Shown: piece by piece, positions 20,411 to 29,435 of the stretch
Position numbering within the stretch: the first letter of the stretch is position 1
Layout of the letters: each line of letters begins with the position of its first letter
NCBI GenBank assembly: GCA_023258975.1
Contig: JAHFRD010000013.1
Span: 1 to 64,000, forward strand
Reading direction: 5' to 3'
DNA length: 64,000 nt
Origin: Hydrogenophilales bacterium
Lineage (GTDB): Bacteria > Pseudomonadota > Gammaproteobacteria > Burkholderiales > Thiobacillaceae
Program-made: the position numbers and the translations under genes
The notes under the pieces: model-generated
Seen by the model: only the letters and a program-made list of their open reading frames with translations
Databases searched by the model: none
Told to the model about the DNA's origin: nothing

Positions 20411-21204
20411 CGGCCGACTCCGGGCAGGTGCTCGGCCAGGCGCGCCAGGTAATAACGCAGGGCGTGGCCGAGGCTGCCGTCGTTGCCGCCAAAGTGGATC
20501 TTGCGCGTGAGCATGGCCGGGGTATCGGTGCCGAACACGTCGATGCGGCGGATGCGAAAGCGGTTCACGTCGCGCCGGTTGAAGCCCGGCTGCGTGGCGA
20601 AGGCGGCGCGATAACCGGCGGCGCGGGTGGCGGCTTCCACGCGCTCGTCAAGGTGGCCGTAGGGATAGGCGATATAGCGCGCGTCGTGGCCGAGCAGGCC
20701 GGCCAGCGCCTCGCGCGAGCCCCGCAGTTGATCGGCCAGCGCGGCATCGTCCAGTTTGGGCAGGCTGGCGTGGCTACGGGTATGCGAATGGAAACGGCAA
20801 CCGCGCTGTTGCATGTCGCGAATCTCGTCGGCGTCGAGCAGGGGAAAGGTGACGCCGGCCGGATTGGCGGTCTTGGTCCAGACGTCCTCGCCACCGATGA
20901 GATCGCTCACCAGGAACACGGTGAATGGCCATCCCAGTTTTTCCAGCACCGGCAGGGCATGCTCCCGCACGCCGCGAAACCCGTCGTCGAAGGTCACCAG
21001 AAATGCGCCCTCCGGCAACGGCTCGCCGCCCTCCAGCCAATCCACCAGGGCGTCGATGTCGAGCGCGTGGTAACCCTTGGCGGCGAGCGCGCGCATGTGG
21101 GCTGCGAAGTTCTCGGGTGAAATCGCGTAACGCGCCTCCCAGGCATTGTGGGCCTCACCCACCCGGTGATACATGAGCACGGGAACGCGCGTGGCCTGGC
21201 TCAT
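20407..21204 (-). CDS. Polysaccharide deacetylase
   Basis: MSQATRVPVLMYHRVGEAHNAW...FLVTFDDGFRGVREHALPVL...FHSHTRSHASL...IAYPYGHLDERVE. Confidence 0.93.
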   Translation of the reverse strand: MSQATRVPVLMYHRVGEAHNAWEARYAISPENFAAHMRALAAKGYHALDIDALVDWLEGGEPLPEGAFLVTFDDGFRGVREHALPVLEKLGWPFTVFLVSDLIGGEDVWTKTANPAGVTFPLLDADEIRDMQQRGCRFHSHTRSHASLPKLDDAALADQLRGSREALAGLLGHDARYIAYPYGHLDERVEAATRAAGYRAAFATQPGFNRRDVNRFRIRRIDVFGTDTPAMLTRKIHFGGNDGSLGHALRYYLARLAEHLPGVGR

Positions 21205-22163
21205 ATGCGGCTCCGATCGGTCAGGTTGACGATGCCGCGATAGATCGAGAGAGGCAGCAGGGCAACCAGAACGTGACGGGTGTCCTTGAGCGAAAAACCG
21301 AGCCGCGCCGCCGCGTGTCGGAACAGCTTCTGCGCCGACACCAGATCGCGCTTCCAGAAGGCGCGATAGGCCTGCCGCAAAACCTGGCCTTGCGTCATGT
21401 CCCGTTGCTGTTTCACCGGGATGTGCGCGACCAGGCGCGGATTGGCGGCGATAAAGGCGTTCTGGGCGTCGAGCGCGTCGAGTACCTGGCGCCACTTCAC
21501 GGCCGATACCTGGCCCTGGCCGTGCCAGCGGTAGAAGGCCAGTACCTCGGCCACCCGCGTGATGCGGCGGGTGAGCGCCAGCGCGCGCAGCCAGAAATCG
21601 TAGTCCATCGAAGAAAAGCGCCGCTCGGAAAAGCCACCGATCCGATCCACTACGGAACGTCGCAGCAAAGCGGCGTGGATGGGCCAGGGACAGGAGCGCA
21701 GGAAGGCCTCCACCGGGTCGGCCTTTTCGTATTCGGGCGGCACGTAAGGTTCCGATTTCACGCCTTCGCCCACGTTCCGCCAGCCACAGTAGGCGATATC
21801 GGCTCCCCGCTCGGCCAGGGCGAGATGCAGTTTCTCCAGAGTCTCCGGCAGCCACCAATCATCAGCGTCGAGAAAGGCGACAAAATCGCCGCGCGCCGCG
21901 CGCAGGCCGTGGTTGCGCGCCGGGTAAGGCCCCAGCCGGCTGGTGAACAGCGGCTGGATGCGACCGGGAAAGCGGCCCATCAGATCACGGACGATCTCCG
22001 TCGATCCATCCGTGGAGCCGTCGTCCACCACGATGATCTCGACCTCGCCGTAGGTTTGCCCCATTACCGACGCAATCGCTTCAGCGACGTAGGGGGCGGC
22101 GTTGTAGCAGGGCATGACGACCGAGATCAAGCCTGGGCTGCGCGGGACGCTCATGAAGAACAT
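21201..22163 (-). CDS. GT2 glycosyltransferase
   Basis: GLISVVMPCYNAAPYVAEAIASVMGQTYGEVEIIVVDDGSTDGSTEIV...DFVAFLDADDWWLPETLEKLH. Confidence 0.93.
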   Translation of the reverse strand: MFFMSVPRSPGLISVVMPCYNAAPYVAEAIASVMGQTYGEVEIIVVDDGSTDGSTEIVRDLMGRFPGRIQPLFTSRLGPYPARNHGLRAARGDFVAFLDADDWWLPETLEKLHLALAERGADIAYCGWRNVGEGVKSEPYVPPEYEKADPVEAFLRSCPWPIHAALLRRSVVDRIGGFSERRFSSMDYDFWLRALALTRRITRVAEVLAFYRWHGQGQVSAVKWRQVLDALDAQNAFIAANPRLVAHIPVKQQRDMTQGQVLRQAYRAFWKRDLVSAQKLFRHAAARLGFSLKDTRHVLVALLPLSIYRGIVNLTDRSRI

Positions 22164-22441
22164 CCGAATCCGGCGCGCCCATTGCGGGCGCGCGACGACA
22201 CATGAAAACGTGACAGCCGTGTGGTCGGATCGGAGCGGCCCCCGCCGAGGCGTGGAGAAAAACGAAGGCGGATCATTTCATATGCCGTTTTTGAATGAAG
22301 TGGCCTGCGAGAGGCTGGAATTCTGCCGCCAGCCGTCAGGCCTGTCATTACAAAACCCGTGGCTGCGGCGAATACCTGGCCATGATGGCCTCGACCCGGG
22401 AGTCGTGTTCCACGCGCGGCCCCGATGAAATTCCATGATCG

Positions 22442-24211
22442 TCATGGTGTTGCCTTGGGGCACAGCGCCCCGCAGCGCGGCTCCAGATCGCGCGGCATGG
22501 CGCGATACCAACGGCTGTAGCGGTCATGGGGTTTGCCCTGTGCCTGAGCCAGACGGTGGTCGATCTCGGCGAACCACGCATCGAGCCCAAGTCCGCTGGT
22601 CTCGGGTTTCGCCGACAGGATGAAATAGGCGCGCCCCCCCGCATCCACCGCGATCCGGTAAGGCCGCGCGGTCAGCAGCCGACCGTCCTGGATGCGCAGG
22701 TCGAACAGCCAGGCCATGAAACCCAGCCATTCGCGCGGCAAGCCATAGCCCGAGTGGTCACGCACATTGGCATCCGGCAGGATGGCGGACACCGGAATTC
22801 CATAACAGGGTTTGCTGGAAAAATCGAAATTCCGCCAGGTAAAGGGCATTGCCCTGTTCTGACCGTACATGAAGAAGGTCAGGATGTCCCACAGGTCAGC
22901 GCCGGGCCTGTGGAAGTAATAGTAGAGATGTTCAAGCACGGGCTGCTCCTGATGAATGATCTGGCATTCGGCGGGAATCGCCCCATTAATTTGGGCGGCC
23001 CGAGCGTAGGCTCTGCCCTTGTCCCGCGACATGGGCAGAACCACCTCTGTAAAGTTGCGCGCGCCCACTACCAGCACGATCCCGATCAGTACCGCGAACA
23101 GGATGCTTCGCGCCACCCGCCCGCCCCGCATCGCGGCCAACAGATCCGCGACTCCGAGGCTCAACAGGAGCAGGAACGGAACGATGTACAGCAGAACGGA
23201 TTCCTTGTCGTCAGGATTGCCCCAAAGATAGAGCGCGATGAAAAGAACCACCCAAGCCAGGCAGAACACCCGTATCGCCATACGCGGCGCGCGGCGCGCG
23301 ATCTGGCGCAGGGTCCAGGCGGCGAGCGCGAGAAGCGCGGCAAGGTAGAACAGCGGCGCCGCCTTGTGCAGCCCCCAGGGAAGAAAGAGGAAACCCTGAA
23401 AGTGCCTCAACAGGATCAGTGTGAACCCTTGCCAGGTGTAATTGGCGAAGGTTGCATAGGTTGGATCGGGAATGGAGGCATAGCGCAGGCAATAGACCAG
23501 GAATCCGCGCGGCGAAAGGTCGCCATACAGATAGCCATAAGCCGCGAGATAGCAGGCCAGCACCAGGGCGCCCGCCACACCAAGCAGGAAGGCCATATCC
23601 ACCATTCCCCGCTGGCCACGAGCCGCCAGCGCATAAAACAGGAGAGGCAGCGCGAGCGCCACCATCGCCTGGTGGTAGAGCACCGCCAGCGCGAACCAGA
23701 ACGCCGCCACGAGTAATCCCCGACGGGAAAAGGCATGCTGTCCAGCCAGCACGTACACCAGCAATACCAGGCAGGCGATGAGCGGCGCATAGGGCTCGAC
23801 CTGGCTGGCGCAAACCCAGACAACTTCACTCAGCAATAGCAACAGGCTCGCCAGTATGGCGAGCCAACGCTCGGAGGTGAGCCTGAACACCAGCATGTGG
23901 AAGCCGGCGGCGGCGGCGGAGACGGCGATCAGGCTATGCAGCTTGCCGACCGTGATGCCGTCGCATTCCGGACAGAACGGGTGCAACAGCGCGTATATCA
24001 GCCTGTCGATGGGGAGGTAGATGAGATGGTGCGGGTTGAGGATGGCGTACCAATTCGTGCCCTCCTCCACGATGCGAGCCCAGAAGAGGCTGTCGCGGAT
24101 CTGCTCCTCCGCCGCGAACGGCACCGTGAGCAGCAGCGCCAGCGCCGCCATCAACCAGGGCCGATAATCGTACCGGCCCGTGGTAGCGGGGGTGGGGGAA
24201 ATAGGCGGCAT
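22442..24211 (-). CDS. Large polytopic membrane protein (glycosyltransferase/polymerase-like)
   Basis: Multiple TM segments from MPPISPTPATTGRYDYRPWLMAALALLLTVPFAAEEQIRDSLFWARIVEEGTNWYAILNPHHLIYLPI; the track's 1009-aa ORF wrongly extends into the asnB antisense frame. Confidence 0.65.
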   Translation of the reverse strand: MPPISPTPATTGRYDYRPWLMAALALLLTVPFAAEEQIRDSLFWARIVEEGTNWYAILNPHHLIYLPIDRLIYALLHPFCPECDGITVGKLHSLIAVSAAAAGFHMLVFRLTSERWLAILASLLLLLSEVVWVCASQVEPYAPLIACLVLLVYVLAGQHAFSRRGLLVAAFWFALAVLYHQAMVALALPLLFYALAARGQRGMVDMAFLLGVAGALVLACYLAAYGYLYGDLSPRGFLVYCLRYASIPDPTYATFANYTWQGFTLILLRHFQGFLFLPWGLHKAAPLFYLAALLALAAWTLRQIARRAPRMAIRVFCLAWVVLFIALYLWGNPDDKESVLLYIVPFLLLLSLGVADLLAAMRGGRVARSILFAVLIGIVLVVGARNFTEVVLPMSRDKGRAYARAAQINGAIPAECQIIHQEQPVLEHLYYYFHRPGADLWDILTFFMYGQNRAMPFTWRNFDFSSKPCYGIPVSAILPDANVRDHSGYGLPREWLGFMAWLFDLRIQDGRLLTARPYRIAVDAGGRAYFILSAKPETSGLGLDAWFAEIDHRLAQAQGKPHDRYSRWYRAMPRDLEPRCGALCPKATP

Positions 24212-24246
24212 TCGGCCAGTCCTCGATGAGGGTAGGGAATCCAGGC

Positions 24247-26091
24247 TCAGAACAGCAGTTCTTCGCACTCGGGCAAGCGCGCAACCACGCTGTAACCCCA
24301 TCGCGCATACACGTCCGTGCCGGTGCGGCGCAGCCAGGGGTTGCGCTTCCAGGCGGACAGTTCCTCCACCTTGGAGAGCCAGGCCCAGATCGGCAGGGTG
24401 AAGCCGGTCTTGGGCCGCTTCAGGATGCTTTCCGGCAGGCCGCGCGCCAGCGTGGCGGCGAGCGCCGTCTTGCCGGCGCCGAGGCGGCCCCGCGCGGCGA
24501 GACCGGCGATCTGCTCGGAGAGGCGCTGATCCACCAGCGGCGTGCGCAATTCCAGGGAATGCGCCATGCCGACCCAGTCGGCGTCGCGCAGCAACTGGTT
24601 GCGCATGTAGCGGCTGGATTCGAGCAGGCTGACCTGGGCGAAGTCGTTGAGTCCGGGCGGCGCGGCTTCCCAAGTGTCGACACTGGCCAGTTCCGCCAGT
24701 CCGGCGCGGACCACCTCCGGCTTGAGCAGTCGCGAGAGTTCCCAGGGCATGAACAGGCCACGCTGCCAGAGATAGGCGGCGCGCGGGTCGGCGGCGGCGG
24801 CCCATTTCTCGCCGGCGCGCGTCGGCCGATCCTGAAACACCTGGGCCAGCCAGGCATGCAGTTGCCGGTAGGCGCCCGCCAGGGGCGCGCCGGCGGCAAG
24901 GCGGGGAATTTCCGCGCGGATGCCGGGTATGCGCTGAAAGGTGGGGTAGCCGCCGAGCAATTCGTCGCCGCCGAGGCCGGAGAGGGCCACCTTGAGCCCG
25001 GCCCGGCGCGTGGCCTCGGTGACGAACCAGGTATTGATGCCGTCCACGGTGGGTTGGTCCATCGCGGCGAGAAATGCCGGCACCCCCTCGTGCGCGTGTT
25101 CCAGGGTGAGGCTGACGACCTGATGGGGAACGTCGAAATGGCGCGCGATCTCGGCGGCGTGCGGCGCCTCGTCGCTGTCCTTGCCGCGCAGTTCCGTGGC
25201 AGTGACCGTGAAGGTCTGGATGTCCAGCCCGGCCTCGCGCGCCAGGCCGACCAGGGTGCTGGAGTCGAGGCCGGCGGACAGAAAGGCGCCCACCGGCACG
25301 TCGGCGACCAGATGGGCGCGCACCGAGTCGGCCAGGGCCGCGCGCAGCACGGCGATTTCCTCGCCGACGGGGATCGCGCGCGCGGCCTCGATGGAAGCGG
25401 CGAGCGCGTCGCCGAGGCGCCAGAACGATTGCGGGCCGCGCGCGCCGGCCTGATCGACCACGAGGCCGCAACCCGCCGGCAATTCGCGGATGCCCTGATA
25501 GAAGGTGAACGGTTCCGGCACGCTGCCCCAGAGCAGGAAGCCGACCAGGCCGCCGGGTGATACCCGGCGCGGCGTGGCGCCGCCGGCGAGCAGGGCCTGG
25601 ACTTGCGAGGCGAAGCGCAGCACGCCGCCGTCATCGGACCAGTACAGGGGCTTGATGCCGTGCGGGTCGCGCGCGAGAAACAGGCGCCGCTCCAGCGCGT
25701 CCCAGATAGCGAAGGCGAACATGCCGCGCAGCCGCGGCAGCATGGCGGCGCCGTCGCGGGCGTAGAGACGCAACAGCACCTCGGTATCGCTGTGGCCACG
25801 GAAGCGTTCGCCGAGCGCTTCCATTTCCGCGCGCAATTCGCCGTGGTTGTAGATCTCGCCGTTGAACACCAGGGTGTAGCGGCCGTCCGCCGTGGCCATG
25901 GGTTGGGCGCCGGCGTCGGATAGCTCGATGATGGCCAGGCGGCGGTGGCCCAGGGCGACGCGGCCGTCCGGCGCATACCAGGCGCCGGCGCCATCCGGCC
26001 CGCGCGCGATCATGTGGTCGCGCGTGGCGAGCAGTTCCGCGCGGCTCACCTGGCCGCCGGCGTGGGCGAAAAGGCCGTTGATGCCGCACAT
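24247..26091 (-). CDS. asnB: Asparagine synthase (glutamine-hydrolysing)
   Basis: MCGINGLFAHAGGQVSRAELLATRDHMIARGPDGAGAW...LVFNGEIYNHGELRAEM...VPVGAFLSAGLDSSTLVGLA. Confidence 0.93.
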   Translation of the reverse strand: MCGINGLFAHAGGQVSRAELLATRDHMIARGPDGAGAWYAPDGRVALGHRRLAIIELSDAGAQPMATADGRYTLVFNGEIYNHGELRAEMEALGERFRGHSDTEVLLRLYARDGAAMLPRLRGMFAFAIWDALERRLFLARDPHGIKPLYWSDDGGVLRFASQVQALLAGGATPRRVSPGGLVGFLLWGSVPEPFTFYQGIRELPAGCGLVVDQAGARGPQSFWRLGDALAASIEAARAIPVGEEIAVLRAALADSVRAHLVADVPVGAFLSAGLDSSTLVGLAREAGLDIQTFTVTATELRGKDSDEAPHAAEIARHFDVPHQVVSLTLEHAHEGVPAFLAAMDQPTVDGINTWFVTEATRRAGLKVALSGLGGDELLGGYPTFQRIPGIRAEIPRLAAGAPLAGAYRQLHAWLAQVFQDRPTRAGEKWAAAADPRAAYLWQRGLFMPWELSRLLKPEVVRAGLAELASVDTWEAAPPGLNDFAQVSLLESSRYMRNQLLRDADWVGMAHSLELRTPLVDQRLSEQIAGLAARGRLGAGKTALAATLARGLPESILKRPKTGFTLPIWAWLSKVEELSAWKRNPWLRRTGTDVYARWGYSVVARLPECEELLF

Positions 26092-26095
26092 GGTC

Positions 26096-26256
26096 AGGGC
26101 TCGTTAATGAATAACATGGACGATTATGGGTGTGTTAGCTGGATGCGATACAAGGCGCCGGTTGCGCCGCAGGGCCATTCCCTGCAAGCAACCGGCAACG
26201 CAGCAGCGCGCCAGATGGCGCGGCCAGAATGTTCAAGTTATTCATTAACGAGCCCT
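26096..26256. mobile_element. 161-bp MITE-like element with perfect 20-bp terminal inverted repeats
   Basis: AGGGCTCGTTAATGAATAAC (26096-26115) and exact reverse complement GTTATTCATTAACGAGCCCT (26237-26256); interior nested stem-loops; no transposase ORF. Confidence 0.85.
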
Positions 26257-27431
26257 AAGTGCCCGTGCGCTCGATACTCCCGCTCGATCGCCTCGGCGAT
26301 GTGCACCCAGCGGTAAGGCTCGGGCGCGGCGCGCACCACCTCGGGGTCGAACTTCAGTTCGCCGTCGAGCACGCGCAGCAGGGCGGCGCGGATGCCCTCG
26401 GCCGACGGATCGGCCACGTAGAGTCCGTTTTTTCCTTCCTGGACGTAGTCGCTCATGCCGCCCTCGCGCGAGGTGAGCACAGGAACACCGTTGGCGTTGG
26501 CTTCCAGGAAGACGATACCGAAGCCCTCGAAATTCTTCGCCTCGGCATAGGAGACCAGGATGAACAGGTCGGCGTGGCGGTAATAGTCGAGCAGTTCCTG
26601 GTCGGTCTTGCGGCCCTCGATGCTGACGCGCTGTTCCAGGCCGTATTGGCGCACCAGGCCGAGCAGTTCCTCCTTGTAGCCGCCGTGCACGGTGCCGCTG
26701 ATGACCGTGTAGCGGAAGTCGTGGCTGTCCTTGAGCGCGCCGAGGGCGTGGATGACGTTGTGGATGTTCTTGATGCGGTCTTCCTCGTCCAGGCGGGTGA
26801 CGCTGAGGAACAAGGGTTGCTGCGCGCGCGGCAGCGGTTCGCCGTGGAAGAAATGCTCCTGCACGCCGGGCGGGATCACGCTGACCCGGCCCTTCAACAG
26901 GGGAAAGCGTTCGATCAGGCGGCGGCGGGTGAAACTGGATACGGTGATGACGCGCCGCGCGCGGCGGCTCGCCAGGGTGAACACCAGGTAGGTATACGCT
27001 TCCTCGCCGGCGCGGATGGCGCGCTCGACGAGCCGGCGCAAGGCGGCCGGCAGGCGCCAGAACAGGTGCTGGTTCAACCAGGCCTTGCCGGGGAGATGGA
27101 AACGGAAGCGGAAGCCGAAGCAGTCGTCACCGTGTCCGGTGACGAAAACATTGGGTTTCAGCAACGCCAGCGGCGCATAGAAGAAGAACAGGGCATGCCA
27201 GACGTCCATGTCGTAGGGGCGCAGAGCCTCCAGGTCGGCGGCCAGTTCCTTGCTCAGTACCGGGTGCAGGATGTAGGCGGGGTCTTCCTGGGCACCGGGC
27301 ACGCTGAACAGGTGCACTTCGTGCCCTTGCGCGGCGAAGGCGCGGGCGAGTTCGTAGCAGTAGATATTGGCGCCGCCGATCTCGGGCAGGAAGAAGGGAG
27401 TGACCAGGCCGATCTTGAGTTTCTTGTCCAT
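26238..27431 (-). CDS. GT4 glycosyltransferase; C-terminus GLVNE* encoded by MITE TIR
   Basis: KIGLVTPFFLPEIGGANIYCYELARAFAAQGHEVHLF...EGFGIVFLEANANGVPVLTSREGG. Confidence 0.9.
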   Translation of the reverse strand: MDKKLKIGLVTPFFLPEIGGANIYCYELARAFAAQGHEVHLFSVPGAQEDPAYILHPVLSKELAADLEALRPYDMDVWHALFFFYAPLALLKPNVFVTGHGDDCFGFRFRFHLPGKAWLNQHLFWRLPAALRRLVERAIRAGEEAYTYLVFTLASRRARRVITVSSFTRRRLIERFPLLKGRVSVIPPGVQEHFFHGEPLPRAQQPLFLSVTRLDEEDRIKNIHNVIHALGALKDSHDFRYTVISGTVHGGYKEELLGLVRQYGLEQRVSIEGRKTDQELLDYYRHADLFILVSYAEAKNFEGFGIVFLEANANGVPVLTSREGGMSDYVQEGKNGLYVADPSAEGIRAALLRVLDGELKFDPEVVRAAPEPYRWVHIAEAIEREYRAHGHLGLVNE

Positions 27432-29327
27432 TCAGGCCTCGTTGCTGGCTGCCGCGTATGACGCGACGAACTGGCGGGCAGGCAATCGCGCGGGCGGGGC
27501 AATGGTTTCACCGACGGCGTCGCGCCATTGCGCCGCCGCCCAGGCCGGGGCGGCGGCGGCTTGCGCGCGGGTGTTGACCCAGAGCACTTCCCATTCCCCC
27601 GCGCGCGGGATGCTCACCACGCGCACCCCCGGGTCGGGTGGTTGCGGGCAGGCGCGCGGACGCGCCAGCGCCTCGCGGTTGGCGCCAAGCAGCGAGGGCG
27701 GAATCCCCATCGCCTCATCTTCCAGATCCAGCACGGCTTCGGCCAGCCAGGTGCGGTAACGCCAATCGTCATACATCTGGCAAAGCTGCCAGAGCGCTTC
27801 CGCCCAGAAGCCGAGGGCGTAGCGTTCATAGGCCAGTTCGCGCCAGCGCGCGCGCACGCCGCTTTCCTGGATGAAGCGCGCGGCGCTGGCGATCAGCGCG
27901 TCCATGCCGGGCGCCGGCAGGCGGCGCTGATAGCGCGCCATGTCCATGAGGTTGATGGTGAGGTAGTGGAAGGCGAAGCTGTCCAGCGTCAGGTGGCGGT
28001 CGACATAGCCGCCCGGCATGACCAGACGGGGGAACCACAATTTGACCCGATAGAGATTGGGCAGCAGGTATTTCCAGGCGACGCGCTTCAGCGCGCGCAG
28101 GGGCAGCGGCAGGCGCATGGCCTGTTGCGTCGGCAACAGGGTGAGCGCGATGGCGCGGAACAAGGGGCGATACAGCCATTCCGCCGGCCTCAGGTCGAGC
28201 ACCGCGCGAATCGAGGCGCGCCCCGATTCGACCAGGGGCTGATGCCGCGCGTCGCCGCTGACTCGGGCGTAGCGATCCAGCGCGATGCTGGTATCCATGT
28301 GGGTGTTGATTACCAGCATGTTGGAAGGCGACTTGCCCAGCACCCGGCTGGGAAACCACTTGAACGGCGCCCGATCCATCGCTTCCGGGCTGCGTTCAAG
28401 GTCGTCGTGCAGGAACCAGGCGCCCACCGCCATTTCGTCGCGGGTATTGGCCAGATAGCTGGCCAGGCGCCCGGCCGCCGCCAGCACGGCCGGGTCGGGA
28501 CGCGCCTGGAGGGCGTCCAGGAACAAGTGCATGGCGCTGGCGTTGAGGCGGAAATGCGCCTCCATCTGCAGCGTCCATTCGCCGTGGCGGAAACCGCCAT
28601 CGGCGCTCTGGCGGGCGATCACGCAAAGCAGCAACTGTCGGCACAGTACGGAGTAGAAGGAACGGCCTGTCGCCAGGCCGAGGCCGTCGAGGGTCACATG
28701 CAGGGCATGGGCGTCGTTTTCCGAGCAGATGCGCCGTTTCAGCGGCCAGGCATAGCCGCGCTCGTAAACCCGCCCGGCGATGAGATGTTGGTAGAGATCG
28801 GCCGGGCGCTGATAAACCGTGTGCGAGCCCCACAGGTAATAGGCCTGGCTTTCCAGCGTGGTGGGCCGTTCGAGCTGGGCGATCCAGTCGCTAGCGCCGG
28901 GCAATCGCCAGATCACCCAGTCGAGGACATGATCGGCGACGGCCGCGAAACCAACCGTCAGGCTTGCGGGCGACACCGCGAGCTCGGCGAGCCCCGCCTC
29001 TTGTTCCGCCAGGATGCGGCCTTCCGGATCGTAGCGGCGCCAACGCGGCGCTTGCGGTATCCAGAAAGCGTGATCGCCGCCGTTGCCCGGCAGGATCAGC
29101 CAGCCCCCCGCCGCGCAAGCACTTACCCGATAATCACCTGCGAGCGAGAGCGCGAGTCCCTGGCCGTCCGCCGCCGCGCCTTGCAGAAACAGGCATTCGG
29201 CTTGCGCGAAGCGGTCCCGACAGAGGCGCCAGGGCGCCACCTCACCCACGTCACGCGCGCCGTCAGCCAGTTGCGGTAAATGAGGCAGTTCCGCATCGAA
29301 AAGCACCGCAAGATCAAATGTGGGCAT
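27432..29327 (-). CDS. Uncharacterised protein, possible alpha/alpha-barrel-like carbohydrate-active enzyme
   Basis: About 631 aa from MPTFDLAVLFDAELPHL; motifs QSADGGFRHGEWTLQMEAHFRLNASAMHLFLDAL, NMLVINTHMDTSIALDRYARVSGD; flanked by polysaccharide genes. No family recognised. Confidence 0.6.
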   Translation of the reverse strand: MPTFDLAVLFDAELPHLPQLADGARDVGEVAPWRLCRDRFAQAECLFLQGAAADGQGLALSLAGDYRVSACAAGGWLILPGNGGDHAFWIPQAPRWRRYDPEGRILAEQEAGLAELAVSPASLTVGFAAVADHVLDWVIWRLPGASDWIAQLERPTTLESQAYYLWGSHTVYQRPADLYQHLIAGRVYERGYAWPLKRRICSENDAHALHVTLDGLGLATGRSFYSVLCRQLLLCVIARQSADGGFRHGEWTLQMEAHFRLNASAMHLFLDALQARPDPAVLAAAGRLASYLANTRDEMAVGAWFLHDDLERSPEAMDRAPFKWFPSRVLGKSPSNMLVINTHMDTSIALDRYARVSGDARHQPLVESGRASIRAVLDLRPAEWLYRPLFRAIALTLLPTQQAMRLPLPLRALKRVAWKYLLPNLYRVKLWFPRLVMPGGYVDRHLTLDSFAFHYLTINLMDMARYQRRLPAPGMDALIASAARFIQESGVRARWRELAYERYALGFWAEALWQLCQMYDDWRYRTWLAEAVLDLEDEAMGIPPSLLGANREALARPRACPQPPDPGVRVVSIPRAGEWEVLWVNTRAQAAAAPAWAAAQWRDAVGETIAPPARLPARQFVASYAAASNEA

Positions 29328-29435
29328 GAAAGTCTGCCTCATACACGGCGAACCGCCCTGTTTCGCTTCGTATCGTCCGGAGTACGCCGCGCATGGATGG
29401 TCACCAGCGCGTCGATGTGGATCCCGGTGAACAAA

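Noticed and set aside
22164-22441. Possible degraded gene between GT2 and the membrane protein
   Set aside because: Short ORFs in several frames but no recognisable domain; left as intergenic.
24212-25471. N-terminal extension of the 1009-aa minus ORF
   Set aside because: Out-of-frame reading through asnB (Arg/Gly/Ala-rich); true start of the membrane protein is likely ATG 24211.
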